A DNA stretch of 40,426 bases from Levilactobacillus huananensis (GTDB lineage Bacteria > Bacillota > Bacilli > Lactobacillales > Lactobacillaceae). The first letter of the stretch is position 1; every line of letters starts with the position of its first letter. The translations under genes were made by a program, and so were the position numbers. Shown here in pieces: positions 25,217 through 31,656 of this stretch. Below the pieces are notes generated by a model. That model saw nothing but the letters and a program-made list of their open reading frames with translations. It was not told where the DNA came from and searched no databases. The stretch spans positions 1 through 40,426 of the forward strand of contig NZ_RHOC01000015.1 in the NCBI RefSeq assembly GCF_003946145.1. Reading direction: 5' to 3'.

Positions 25217-25284
25217 ATAATTCAACGTTAATTAACTGACTTCAAATTATCATGACATGTGTTCATGGTAAATGACAACTGTCA
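25217..25284. promoter_or_regulatory. Divergent promoter region with paired palindromes
   Basis: Toward the MFS gene (minus strand) TTGAAG (25240-25245) and AATTAT (25217-25222) are separated by 17 bases. Just upstream lie CATGA-N7-TCATG (25251-25267) and the palindrome TGACA-AC-TGTCA (25273-25284). Both fit the dyad symmetry of Crp/Fnr-family sites, and the regulator gene starts at 25311. Confidence 0.5.
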
Positions 25285-25310
25285 CTCTTTGAAGTTTAGG
25301 AGGCTGCTTT

Positions 25311-25988
25311 ATGAAGACAAATTATGAAGAAGAACTATTACTGATTTTGAATGATAAAGGGTCATCTTTACGTAGCGAGAACATAACTGGTAAGTTACAA
25401 CACTATGCATCCAATGACATTATTGTTAACCAACAAGATGACATTACTGATTTTTGTATTTTAATTAATGGCAGTGCATCGGTTTGGAATAAGATTGCAT
25501 GGGATGAGGGACAAATTGTGGGTCATGTATATCCTCTGGAAATTTTAGGATTAATTGAATATTTAAATGACATCAAATTTTATACAGCTGATGTGATGGC
25601 TGAATCTGAATGCCTAGTCTACAAAATTCCAACTAGGAATTTTATGAAGTCAATTTTGAAGAATGGCAGTCTCGGTTTGATGACTTTAAAAAAATTTGCG
25701 ATTAGTGTTTCTTTAAACATGACAAATGCTGAGAAAAAGACACTTTTTAAAGGAGTAGATATCTTAGGGCACTACTTATATGTACAGGCACAAGGGAAGA
25801 TACCGTATGTTTGTCCGTTTACACGACAGGAGCTAGCTGATAAATTGAAGATAAACCTTCGAACTTTATATCGTTATATTGTGGTTTTGGGGAAGCAGGA
25901 TCACTTAGAAGTTCGACGTGGAAAAATTACAATTACAGGAAAGCAGTTTATTCAATTACAAAAAAGATATCAAAAGATCATTTTTTGA
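25311..25988 (+). CDS. Crp/Fnr-family transcriptional regulator
   Basis: A 225-residue regulator. Residues 20-125 form a cyclic-nucleotide-binding-like beta barrel (FCILINGSASVWNK, VYPLEILGLIEYLN), without the Arg/Ser phosphate-binding cassette needed for cAMP and without an Fnr Cys cluster. Residues 150-215 are a winged helix-turn-helix: TRQELADKLKINLRTLYRYI is the recognition element. ATG 25311 follows AGGAGG. It is divergent from the MFS/nucleoside hydrolase/ECF operon and most likely controls it, perhaps in response to the imported compound. The gene is AT-rich like the operon, unlike the gene that follows. Confidence 0.88.
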   Translation: MKTNYEEELLLILNDKGSSLRSENITGKLQHYASNDIIVNQQDDITDFCILINGSASVWNKIAWDEGQIVGHVYPLEILGLIEYLNDIKFYTADVMAESECLVYKIPTRNFMKSILKNGSLGLMTLKKFAISVSLNMTNAEKKTLFKGVDILGHYLYVQAQGKIPYVCPFTRQELADKLKINLRTLYRYIVVLGKQDHLEVRRGKITITGKQFIQLQKRYQKIIF

Positions 25989-26046
25989 AGCATACATCAC
26001 TTGTTGGTGAAGGTTTTACTATATGTGTGATGAGACATCAATTCGG

Positions 26047-26052
26047 TATAAT
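26047..26052 (+). promoter_or_regulatory. -10 element of the XRE/Rgg-like regulator gene
   Basis: A consensus TATAAT lies 29 bases before the chosen ATG. No good -35 is visible at 16-18 bases upstream. It also shows that transcription starts downstream of the Crp/Fnr gene end. Confidence 0.45.
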
Positions 26053-26080
26053 GAAGCAACCAGCAAGGGAGGCTATTACG

Positions 26081-26896
26081 ATGAGTTTAGGCACGACAAT
26101 CAAACAGGTTCGCCTGCAGCGGCATCTGACGCAGCGTGAGGTTGCTCAGGACATCTGTGCGCAGTCTATGCTGTCGGCAATCGAAAACGACCGCTATACG
26201 CCCAATGCGACGCTTTTAATGCGGTTATGTGAACGACTGGCAATCAGTCTAAATGAGATCAGTCTGGCCAAGAACTTCGACGTGGGGCCGCAGGTGGCGT
26301 TTAACCAGCGAGTTGAGGAGCTCTGTAACCAGCATCAATATGCAGAACTTCAGGCCTTTTTGAAGCAAGACGATGTGATAGCCGCGATTGACTCCGACGA
26401 GCAGACACAGGCCTATTACTATTATTTAGGCGTGACAGAAATTCAGCTAGGACCAGATCTCGTTGCTGCGGAACAGGACTTTCACTTGAGCCTAGCGAGT
26501 GCGGTGAGCAGTCGCGCGACGACCCTGACTCGGATTGCCCAGATGTCGCTGGCCTTGGTTCGGGGACGTCAGCAACGGCAAGTAGATGGTCAGAAACTTG
26601 TGACCACGGCGCTGACAGATTTAGCCAATAGTCCTTATGAAGAAAATCTAAACATTTTGTTTTACCTAGCGGCGCTCTTTGATTTTGAAGCGCAACGGGA
26701 TAACGAGGCCATGCAACGACTCATAGTGGGGATTCAATTTGCAACTGACCATAACTCCCATTATCTATTAGCAAATGATTACCACCTGTTGGCTGTGATC
26801 GCTGAACGCAGTGAACGCTTGGTAGACGAGAACTATCATCAATCCGAGAAATTACTCACTAAACTCTTTCACGAAAAAATATACGACCGTTTCTAA
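26081..26896 (+). CDS. XRE-family (Rgg/PlcR-like) transcriptional regulator
   Basis: A 271-residue protein. Residues 1-60 are an XRE helix-turn-helix (GTTIKQVRLQRHLTQREVA, then MLSAIENDRYTPN). The rest is helical with TPR-like spacing (QAYYYYLGVTEIQLG, NILFYLAALFDFEAQ), as in Rgg, PlcR and PrgX regulators that sense short peptides. ATG 26081 follows AAGGGAGG. An in-frame extension to 25985 would overlap the Crp gene and lacks a site. No obvious small peptide pheromone gene is beside it, so peptide sensing is an inference from family. The next gene, an SRPBCC protein, may be a target or simply a neighbour. Confidence 0.85.
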   Translation: MSLGTTIKQVRLQRHLTQREVAQDICAQSMLSAIENDRYTPNATLLMRLCERLAISLNEISLAKNFDVGPQVAFNQRVEELCNQHQYAELQAFLKQDDVIAAIDSDEQTQAYYYYLGVTEIQLGPDLVAAEQDFHLSLASAVSSRATTLTRIAQMSLALVRGRQQRQVDGQKLVTTALTDLANSPYEENLNILFYLAALFDFEAQRDNEAMQRLIVGIQFATDHNSHYLLANDYHLLAVIAERSERLVDENYHQSEKLLTKLFHEKIYDRF

Positions 26897-26969
26897 ATAT
26901 CAGAATTCTGATTTTAAGCCTTTGAAGGAACCCATTAGAATGGGGTCATCATCTAGAGGAGGTTTTATC

Positions 26970-27377
26970 ATGACAGACACAGCAGTTTTTACCAATGATG
27001 TTCTAGCACAGGCGACGGTCGCAGATAGCCAAAAAGTTTTGGCCGATCCGCAGGCACTCTTAAAGTGGGTCCCAGACATTACAACAGTGACGGCAGGGGT
27101 GAATGCCTTCGAGCTGACCCGGCAAGGTGCGGCCCTGAATCAGCATGAACGGATCACCGTGACGGTGGAGGATGACCAGGTGACTTATGAGAGTACTCAG
27201 GGACGTCTGGCTTACCGTTTGGTCTTTACCCTGACGGCACAAGAAAATGGAACGCTGATTCGCGAGGCGCTGTATGTGCCGAACGACACGGGATTGCCAA
27301 TCAAATTGATGGCGCCAATTGCGAAGCGGGCCTTTCAACAGAATCTGACTCGGTTAGCCCAGCTCCTCGCAAACTAG
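26970..27377 (+). CDS. SRPBCC-fold protein
   Basis: A 135-residue cytosolic protein with the START/SRPBCC pattern: an N-terminal strand (AVFTNDVLAQATVADSQKVL), a helix leading into ADPQALLKWVPDI, a run of strands (HERITVTVEDDQVTYES, AYRLVFTL) and a long C-terminal helix (KRAFQQNLTRLAQLL). These folds bind small hydrophobic ligands; polyketide cyclase/dehydrase and Aha1-like members are examples. ATG 26970 follows GAGGAGG, while an earlier in-frame start (26922) has no site. It lies 73 bases after the XRE/Rgg-like gene on the same strand. No ligand can be predicted. Confidence 0.75.
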   Translation: MTDTAVFTNDVLAQATVADSQKVLADPQALLKWVPDITTVTAGVNAFELTRQGAALNQHERITVTVEDDQVTYESTQGRLAYRLVFTLTAQENGTLIREALYVPNDTGLPIKLMAPIAKRAFQQNLTRLAQLLAN

Positions 27378-27382
27378 ATCCA

Positions 27383-27424
27383 AAAAACAGATCCACCGAT
27401 AAGTTCTCCGGTGGACCTGTTTTT
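27383..27424. terminator. Bidirectional terminator
   Basis: 27383-27398 pairs with 27409-27424 over 16 positions with one mismatch, between convergent genes. A5 and T5 tracts at the ends serve both strands. Confidence 0.85.
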
Positions 27425-27426
27425 AG

Positions 27427-27954
27427 TTACTTTGTATGATTAACAACTGCCAAGTTGTGAGGCATGTGTCGAACCTTTTTCTCGGCGTGGTCGTGGTTGA
27501 GCTGTTTAACAATCTTAGGAAGAGTCGTCGTGGCCGTCTGATCTTTTCGAAAGGAGTGGACAATGAAGCTGTCATAGATGACCTGTTGGCCCTTGAGGGT
27601 AAACCAGTTGGGCGCGAGGTTCTTCTGAGCACTGGTAATGTGTTGATCCGGCCAGACCAGGTATTTGCGACGGTTCTGATGGGGATAGATTTCGACCTGC
27701 CACCCGGCTCGCATATCGGCTACTTCTTGCCAGCGAGGAAGTTTGGTGTGATGGATGGCAAAGTAGATGATTGCGGCATAGGTCAGCGATTCGTTATGTC
27801 GCAGTTCCGAGACGGTCAGGGGACTTATTTTCGGTTTAGTGATCGTTGTTGGCTGGGGGGTGTGGGAGGTAGCGGTTGATTTAGCACCACAGGCTGGCAA
27901 CGTAAGGCCGGCTAGGATGATCATTACACTTGTGACCCAGATTTTCTTAGACAT
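27427..27954 (-). CDS. Lipoprotein of unknown function
   Basis: A 175-residue lipoprotein. The signal MSKKIWVTSVMIILAGLTLP ends in lipobox LPAC with Cys22. A Thr/Pro-rich linker follows, then a domain of about 120 residues with LTYAAIIYFAIHHTKLPRW, GWQVEIYPH, NWFTLKGQQVIYDSFIVHSF and a C-terminal His-rich stretch. This pattern recurs in lactobacillus lipoproteins as far as I remember, but I cannot name the family with confidence. ATG 27954 follows AAAGGATCA. An upstream in-frame extension (28017) lacks a site. It would be exposed on the outer membrane face. Function unknown. Confidence 0.75.
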   Translation of the reverse strand: MSKKIWVTSVMIILAGLTLPACGAKSTATSHTPQPTTITKPKISPLTVSELRHNESLTYAAIIYFAIHHTKLPRWQEVADMRAGWQVEIYPHQNRRKYLVWPDQHITSAQKNLAPNWFTLKGQQVIYDSFIVHSFRKDQTATTTLPKIVKQLNHDHAEKKVRHMPHNLAVVNHTK

Positions 27955-28019
27955 GGGGTGATCCTTTCTCAAAATGATTATGGCTTCCAGTTTAGTTGTT
28001 AAGGGGCTAAAGCGCAAAA

Positions 28020-28049
28020 TAAAAAACCGACTAGCCCCAGCTAGTCGGT
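28020..28049 (-). terminator. Terminator of the Apf-like gene
   Basis: ACCGACTAGC (28026-28035) pairs perfectly with GCTAGTCGGT (28040-28049), followed on the minus strand by TTTTTT. Confidence 0.85.
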
Positions 28050-28134
28050 CAGTTACTCAGTCAATTCTATGTCCAAACAAGAACCCTGATGATTTGTGCT
28101 ATGTAGCGACAAGGTACGAACAGCCGATGCTATT

Positions 28135-28536
28135 CTAGTACCAGTGATGACTCTGCCAGAAACGCTTAGCCTTAGTCCAAGTCCCATACCGACCACTGAC
28201 GTAGTTATTAGCAACACGTTCTTGATTAGCTGGTGAATAGTCACCATGCAAGTACGCTTTTAGTAATTGGTAACGACCGTAACAGCGACCATTACGAGCA
28301 GTGTAGCTATATCCGGATTCACGCTTGGCGATCCAGTTCTTAGCAGCTTTTTGCTTTTTCGAAAGATTCTTATTGATTTCGGCAATTTTCTTTGCCTGGC
28401 TCTTGGAAACTTTGCTCGATGCCTGAGCCGTAGTCGTCGTTTCAGGCATGAGGTTGGCCGTCACATCGGTAAGTGTTCCGAAGGAGAAGCCAAACAGTAA
28501 TAATAATGTTGCGATTTTAATTTTAAATTTTGACAT
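28135..28536 (-). CDS. Aggregation-promoting factor-like secreted protein
   Basis: A 133-residue secreted protein. The signal peptide ends near AQASSK (about residue 40). A Lys-rich helical linker follows, then a C-terminal domain AKNWIAKRESGYSYTARNG, CYGRYQLL, SPANQERVANNYVSGRYG and the ending WQSHHWY. This is the C-terminal module of lactobacillus Apf proteins, related to lysozyme-like transglycosylases, with the Glu in KRESG in the catalytic position. Unlike larger Apf relatives it has no LysM domain, so it is a minimal version. GAGGAAG lies before ATG 28536. Expected at the cell wall, acting in shape, aggregation or peptidoglycan turnover. Confidence 0.88.
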   Translation of the reverse strand: MSKFKIKIATLLLLFGFSFGTLTDVTANLMPETTTTAQASSKVSKSQAKKIAEINKNLSKKQKAAKNWIAKRESGYSYTARNGRCYGRYQLLKAYLHGDYSPANQERVANNYVSGRYGTWTKAKRFWQSHHWY

Positions 28537-28731
28537 TTCGATAACTTCCTCATCCCTTAATTGCTAATTGCAGTATACCGGAGAAATGTTGCAAACATGT
28601 TAACAGCCGGTTACCAGGCAATTAAAAGAACTTCACAACATCTGGGAAGTTAGGGTTGACCCTGATTGGTGTTGGGTCTTTAATTCCTTGAGAATCCTAT
28701 GATACCGGGCTTAAGAAGTTCTTAAGAAATC

Positions 28732-28765
28732 AAAAAACGGCCGTTCAAATATTACAGACGGCCGT
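28732..28765 (-). terminator. Terminator of uppP
   Basis: ACGGCCGT occurs at 28737-28744 and 28758-28765 and pairs with itself across a 13-base loop; TTTTTT follows on the minus strand. A separate 17-bp palindrome, CTTAAGAA-G-TTCTTAAG, lies at 28710-28726. Confidence 0.8.
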
Positions 28766-28806
28766 CACATAACTTGTAACAAACTAGCAATATTGGGGTC
28801 AGATAA

Positions 28807-29634
28807 TTAGTTGAGTAACCCAAAATAGGCAATTACCAAGGTTCCGAGGGCGATTCGATACCACCCGAAGACCTTGAAATCGTTGTTACGAATGTAGCCG
28901 AGAAGGAACTTAATAGCCAGATAGGCCACGAAAAAGGATACCACGGTACCAGTTGTGAGTACCGCTAGCTGCATGCCGGTGAAGGTGTTGCCGTGGATGA
29001 GGTATTTCAAGACCTTCAGGCTAGAAGCCCCCAGCATGGTAGGGATGGCCAGGAAAAAAGAAAATTCGGTGGCGACGTAACGCGAGGTTCCTAGTAAGAT
29101 GGCTCCCAAGATGGTGGCGCCGGAGCGTGAGGTTCCGGGGACCATGGCGAGGACTTGGCACAGACCAATCAGGACGGCCATCGTCATTGGCAGTTGATTG
29201 AGATCGGTGTAGCGGGGATGCTTTGTTTTATTGTAGGCTTCAATCACGATGAATAGGATACCGTAGACAATTAGGGTTCCCGCAATGACTTGCCAGCTTG
29301 TGAGGTGTGCATCCATCCAGTCGTTTAACGGCAAGCCGACGATGATAGCTGGTAGAACAGCAATAATGACCTTGATCCAGAGTATCCAAGTCTGATGACG
29401 TTCTAGATTGGTTTTTCGCGGCGCCCAGGGATTGAGCTTGTTGAAGTAGATGACGACGACCGCTAAGATGGCGCCCAGCTGGATAACCACCATGAACATA
29501 TTGATAAAAGCCGTGGGTTCATTGAGCTTCACGAAGGCGTCGGCTAAGTAAAGGTGACCAGTGGAGCTGATCGGCAGGAATTCCGTAATACCCTCAATGA
29601 TGCCCAAGATGACCGCTTTAATGATTTCTAACAC
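28807..29634 (-). CDS. uppP: Undecaprenyl-diphosphate phosphatase
   Basis: A 275-residue membrane enzyme that removes a phosphate from undecaprenyl diphosphate to recycle the lipid carrier for peptidoglycan and other wall polymers; it also confers some bacitracin tolerance. The two conserved motifs are present: [14 protein letters not shown] near the N terminus and [10 protein letters not shown] in the middle, with about eight membrane helices. Length is normal for BacA/UppP. The start is GTG at 29634, preceded by AAGAAGGA. It is monocistronic, ending at a strong hairpin. Confidence 0.96.
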   Translation of the reverse strand: MLEIIKAVILGIIEGITEFLPISSTGHLYLADAFVKLNEPTAFINMFMVVIQLGAILAVVVIYFNKLNPWAPRKTNLERHQTWILWIKVIIAVLPAIIVGLPLNDWMDAHLTSWQVIAGTLIVYGILFIVIEAYNKTKHPRYTDLNQLPMTMAVLIGLCQVLAMVPGTSRSGATILGAILLGTSRYVATEFSFFLAIPTMLGASSLKVLKYLIHGNTFTGMQLAVLTTGTVVSFFVAYLAIKFLLGYIRNNDFKVFGWYRIALGTLVIAYFGLLN

Positions 29635-29915
29635 ACAAGGTCCTTCTTTCTAGAACAAGTAAGTCTGCCACAAGGTGACAGTGTTTAGGGTTCATCGTAT
29701 CGGACTGGTGTAAAGGTGGGATTGCAGTTGTGTAAAATGTTGGTAAATAACTGAAGGCATGTTGACCGTTCAATAATGATTGAAGTTTGAAAGAAAAAAG
29801 ATCGGCTTATATAGTAGAAACACTAGTTGCAACTAGTCGCATTTCAGGCGATAGTATATTTTGCAACAAGGACGACTGTAACTGATCTCTACTCCCATAT
29901 TTAGCACAAAATAAA
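29635..29915. promoter_or_regulatory. Upstream region of uppP with an orphan palindrome
   Basis: There is no gene. A perfect 16-bp palindrome, ACTAGTTGCAACTAGT, lies at 29822-29837, about 190 bases before the uppP start. It resembles MarR-type sites in shape only. A TATATA-like stretch is next to it at about 29800-29806. No convincing promoter pair was found. Confidence 0.35.
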
Positions 29916-29957
29916 AGCCATGATCCGCTAAGTAAAAGCGAGTCATGGCTATTTTTT
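29916..29957 (-). terminator. Terminator of asnA
   Basis: AGCCATGA (29916-29923) pairs with TCATGGCT (29943-29950). On the minus strand TTTTATTTTG follows the hairpin. Confidence 0.75.
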
Positions 29958-30964
29958 TACAGTAAATGAATGTTAGCAGCTTCGCATTTGTCGATCATTT
30001 CTTGTGGCCAGAGGGAAGCTTGAACTTCACCCACGTGGGCCTTACCTAGTAACAACATGCACAGCCGGGATTGACCAATCCCACCACCGATGGTGAATGG
30101 CACTTCCTCGTTTAAGACCATTTGGTGATAGGGCAAGGTTAGACGGTCCTCAGCGTCAGCTAACTTAAGTTGCTTACGCAGTGAATCGGCATCGACCCGA
30201 ATGCCCATACTGGAGATTTCCATAGCCTGGTTCAAAGGTTCGTACCAGAAGAGAATATCACCGTTTAACTCCCAATCATCGTAGTCAGGGGCACGACCAT
30301 CATGACGTTTGCCACTCTTCAGTTCCCCACCGATCTTCATTAAGAAGACACAACCAAGTTCTTTAGTAATGGCGTTTTCTCGTTCCTTAGGCGTGAACTT
30401 AGGGTAACGGTCTTCTAATTCTTGGGTCGTGATGAAGTGAATGTCATCAGGTAAGTGGTGAACCGCTTGAGGGAACTTGTACCAGACTTCGTGTTCCATG
30501 TGCTTAATCACTTTGAAGATGGTTCGGACGGTTTGCTTCAACGTGTCGATCGTCCGTTCTTCTTTGGTGATGACCTTTTCCCAATCCCATTGGTCAACGT
30601 AAGCAGAGTGGTAGTTGTCCAGGTCTTCGTCCTTACGAATCGCATTCATGTTGGTGTAAAGGCCTTCGTGTAGATCAAAGCCGTAACGTTTCAAGGCCAC
30701 CCGTTTCCATTTAGCTAATGAGTGGACGATTTCAATCTGCGCGTCACCCATGTCAGCCATGGTAAAGGAGACGGGTTTCTCAACGCCATTCAAGTTATCA
30801 TTTAACCCAGTGGCTTTGTCGACAAACATGGGTGCGGACAGCCGTGACAGATTTAATTGGTCACCGAATTCGTCTTGGAAGGTTTCACGAATGTAGCGGA
30901 TAGCCTTTTGTGTTTCTTTAACCGATAACTTTGGTTCGTATGATTCTGGAATAATTAAATGCAT
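29957..30964 (-). CDS. asnA: Aspartate-ammonia ligase (asparagine synthetase A)
   Basis: A 335-residue enzyme that makes asparagine from aspartate, ammonia and ATP. It has the class II aminoacyl-tRNA-synthetase-like fold. Recognisable segments are the N-terminal [15 protein letters not shown], then [53 protein letters not shown] and the C-terminal [21 protein letters not shown] (quoted in part from motif 3). ATG 30964 follows AAAGGAG. Longer in-frame starts run back through the T-box and are not real. Regulation is by an Asn-specific T-box leader directly upstream, so expression rises when tRNA-Asn is uncharged. It is monocistronic. Confidence 0.96.
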   Translation of the reverse strand: MHLIIPESYEPKLSVKETQKAIRYIRETFQDEFGDQLNLSRLSAPMFVDKATGLNDNLNGVEKPVSFTMADMGDAQIEIVHSLAKWKRVALKRYGFDLHEGLYTNMNAIRKDEDLDNYHSAYVDQWDWEKVITKEERTIDTLKQTVRTIFKVIKHMEHEVWYKFPQAVHHLPDDIHFITTQELEDRYPKFTPKERENAITKELGCVFLMKIGGELKSGKRHDGRAPDYDDWELNGDILFWYEPLNQAMEISSMGIRVDADSLRKQLKLADAEDRLTLPYHQMVLNEEVPFTIGGGIGQSRLCMLLLGKAHVGEVQASLWPQEMIDKCEAANIHLL

Positions 30965-30999
30965 GGTCCATTTCTCCTTTACGTGTTGGATTAAGACAA

Positions 31000-31285
31000 A
31001 AGAAAAAGCCTTCCGCCCCCTCAGAAAATCAAGGGACGAAAGGCTACTTTCGCGGTACCACCCAAGTTGTCTATCTAAAATAGACCAGCTCAATTGGAGT
31101 ACAATCATACTCCACCGATGGTAACGTATCGGTCACGGCTTAACTTACTGCAACTCAGGTTGGTTCGGTCAGCAACTAAGAAAGTGTTATTCGGATAGGT
31201 CAACACTGATTGGGTTTTCACTAAGTCCCAACTCACTGGCAGGTTGACGAATCGTACTTGTCTTTCCTCCGTTTTTTATCTTGTG
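31000..31285 (-). promoter_or_regulatory. T-box riboswitch (Asn) of asnA
   Basis: On the minus strand the T-box sequence TGGGTGGTACCGCG lies at 31051-31064. The terminator (31007-31019 pairing with 31033-31045, two G-U pairs, then a U-rich tail) follows. An AAC triplet at 31186-31188 in GAATAACAC fits the specifier loop and codes for Asn, matching the downstream gene. Uncharged tRNA-Asn would favour the antiterminator and switch asnA on. Confidence 0.93.
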
Positions 31286-31291
31286 AAACCT

Positions 31292-31319
31292 ATACTAGCA
31301 TCTTTTTTTGATTTGTAAA
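31292..31319 (-). promoter_or_regulatory. Promoter of the asnA T-box transcript
   Basis: -35 TTTACA (31314-31319), 16-base spacer, extended -10 TGCTAGTAT with the hexamer TAGTAT at 31292-31297. Confidence 0.7.
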
Positions 31320-31460
31320 CAAGAAAATTAAAAAGTAATGAGTAATTTTCTTATGAAATCGTGACCAAAGCCTTGTTGTTCTAAGAGCTTTCACAGTTCT
31401 AAAAAAAGTGGTTGAAAGCATGCGAAAATCTTGCGAGGGATTTTGTTAGGACTGGTAGGG

Positions 31461-31478
31461 CAATTATCATGATAATTG
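31461..31478. promoter_or_regulatory. Perfect 18-bp palindrome, orphan
   Basis: CAATTATCATGATAATTG is perfectly self-complementary. It lies between the asnA promoter and the terminator of the large adhesin gene. It has the look of a Fur/PerR/Zur-type box, but no regulated gene starts here. Confidence 0.4.
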
Positions 31479-31497
31479 TCAAAGAAGACAAGCTCAG

Positions 31498-31533
31498 AAA
31501 AAGCGCGTCACACCCAAATGACTGCAACGCGTT
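31498..31533 (-). terminator. Terminator of the large adhesin gene
   Basis: AGCGCGT (31502-31508) pairs with ACGCGTT (31527-31533) with one G-U pair; TTTTT follows on the minus strand. It lies only 15 bases past the stop at 31549 of the out-of-frame anchor, which suggests that the ancestral gene ended there. Confidence 0.7.
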
Positions 31534-31548
31534 AGAAATCAGATTCAG

Positions 31549-31656
31549 TTAATCTTGTTTCCGTCGAACCACTAGGGTTTGGCTTAAGGCCAAGAGCACG
31601 AGCCCCAATTCGGCCAACCACGGTGTGTTCTGTTCACTGGTTTGTGGCAGCGGTAG
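31549..31656 (-). pseudogene. Out-of-frame sortase anchor of the large adhesin
   Basis: In a different frame from the main ORF, these 108 bases encode LPLPQTSEQN, then WLAELGLVLLALSQTLVV and RRKQD before a stop. LPQTS, a hydrophobic helix and a basic tail are exactly a sortase signal. The main ORF instead stops at 31634. The alternative frame meets a TGA at 31684-31686, so the frame change must lie between about 31657 and 31683. One extra base, or two missing, in the gene as read would explain it. Confidence 0.8.

Noticed and set aside
30965-31108. N-terminal extension of AsnA
   Set aside because: It is translated T-box leader sequence including the terminator; ATG 30964 has a good ribosome binding site and matches the family start.
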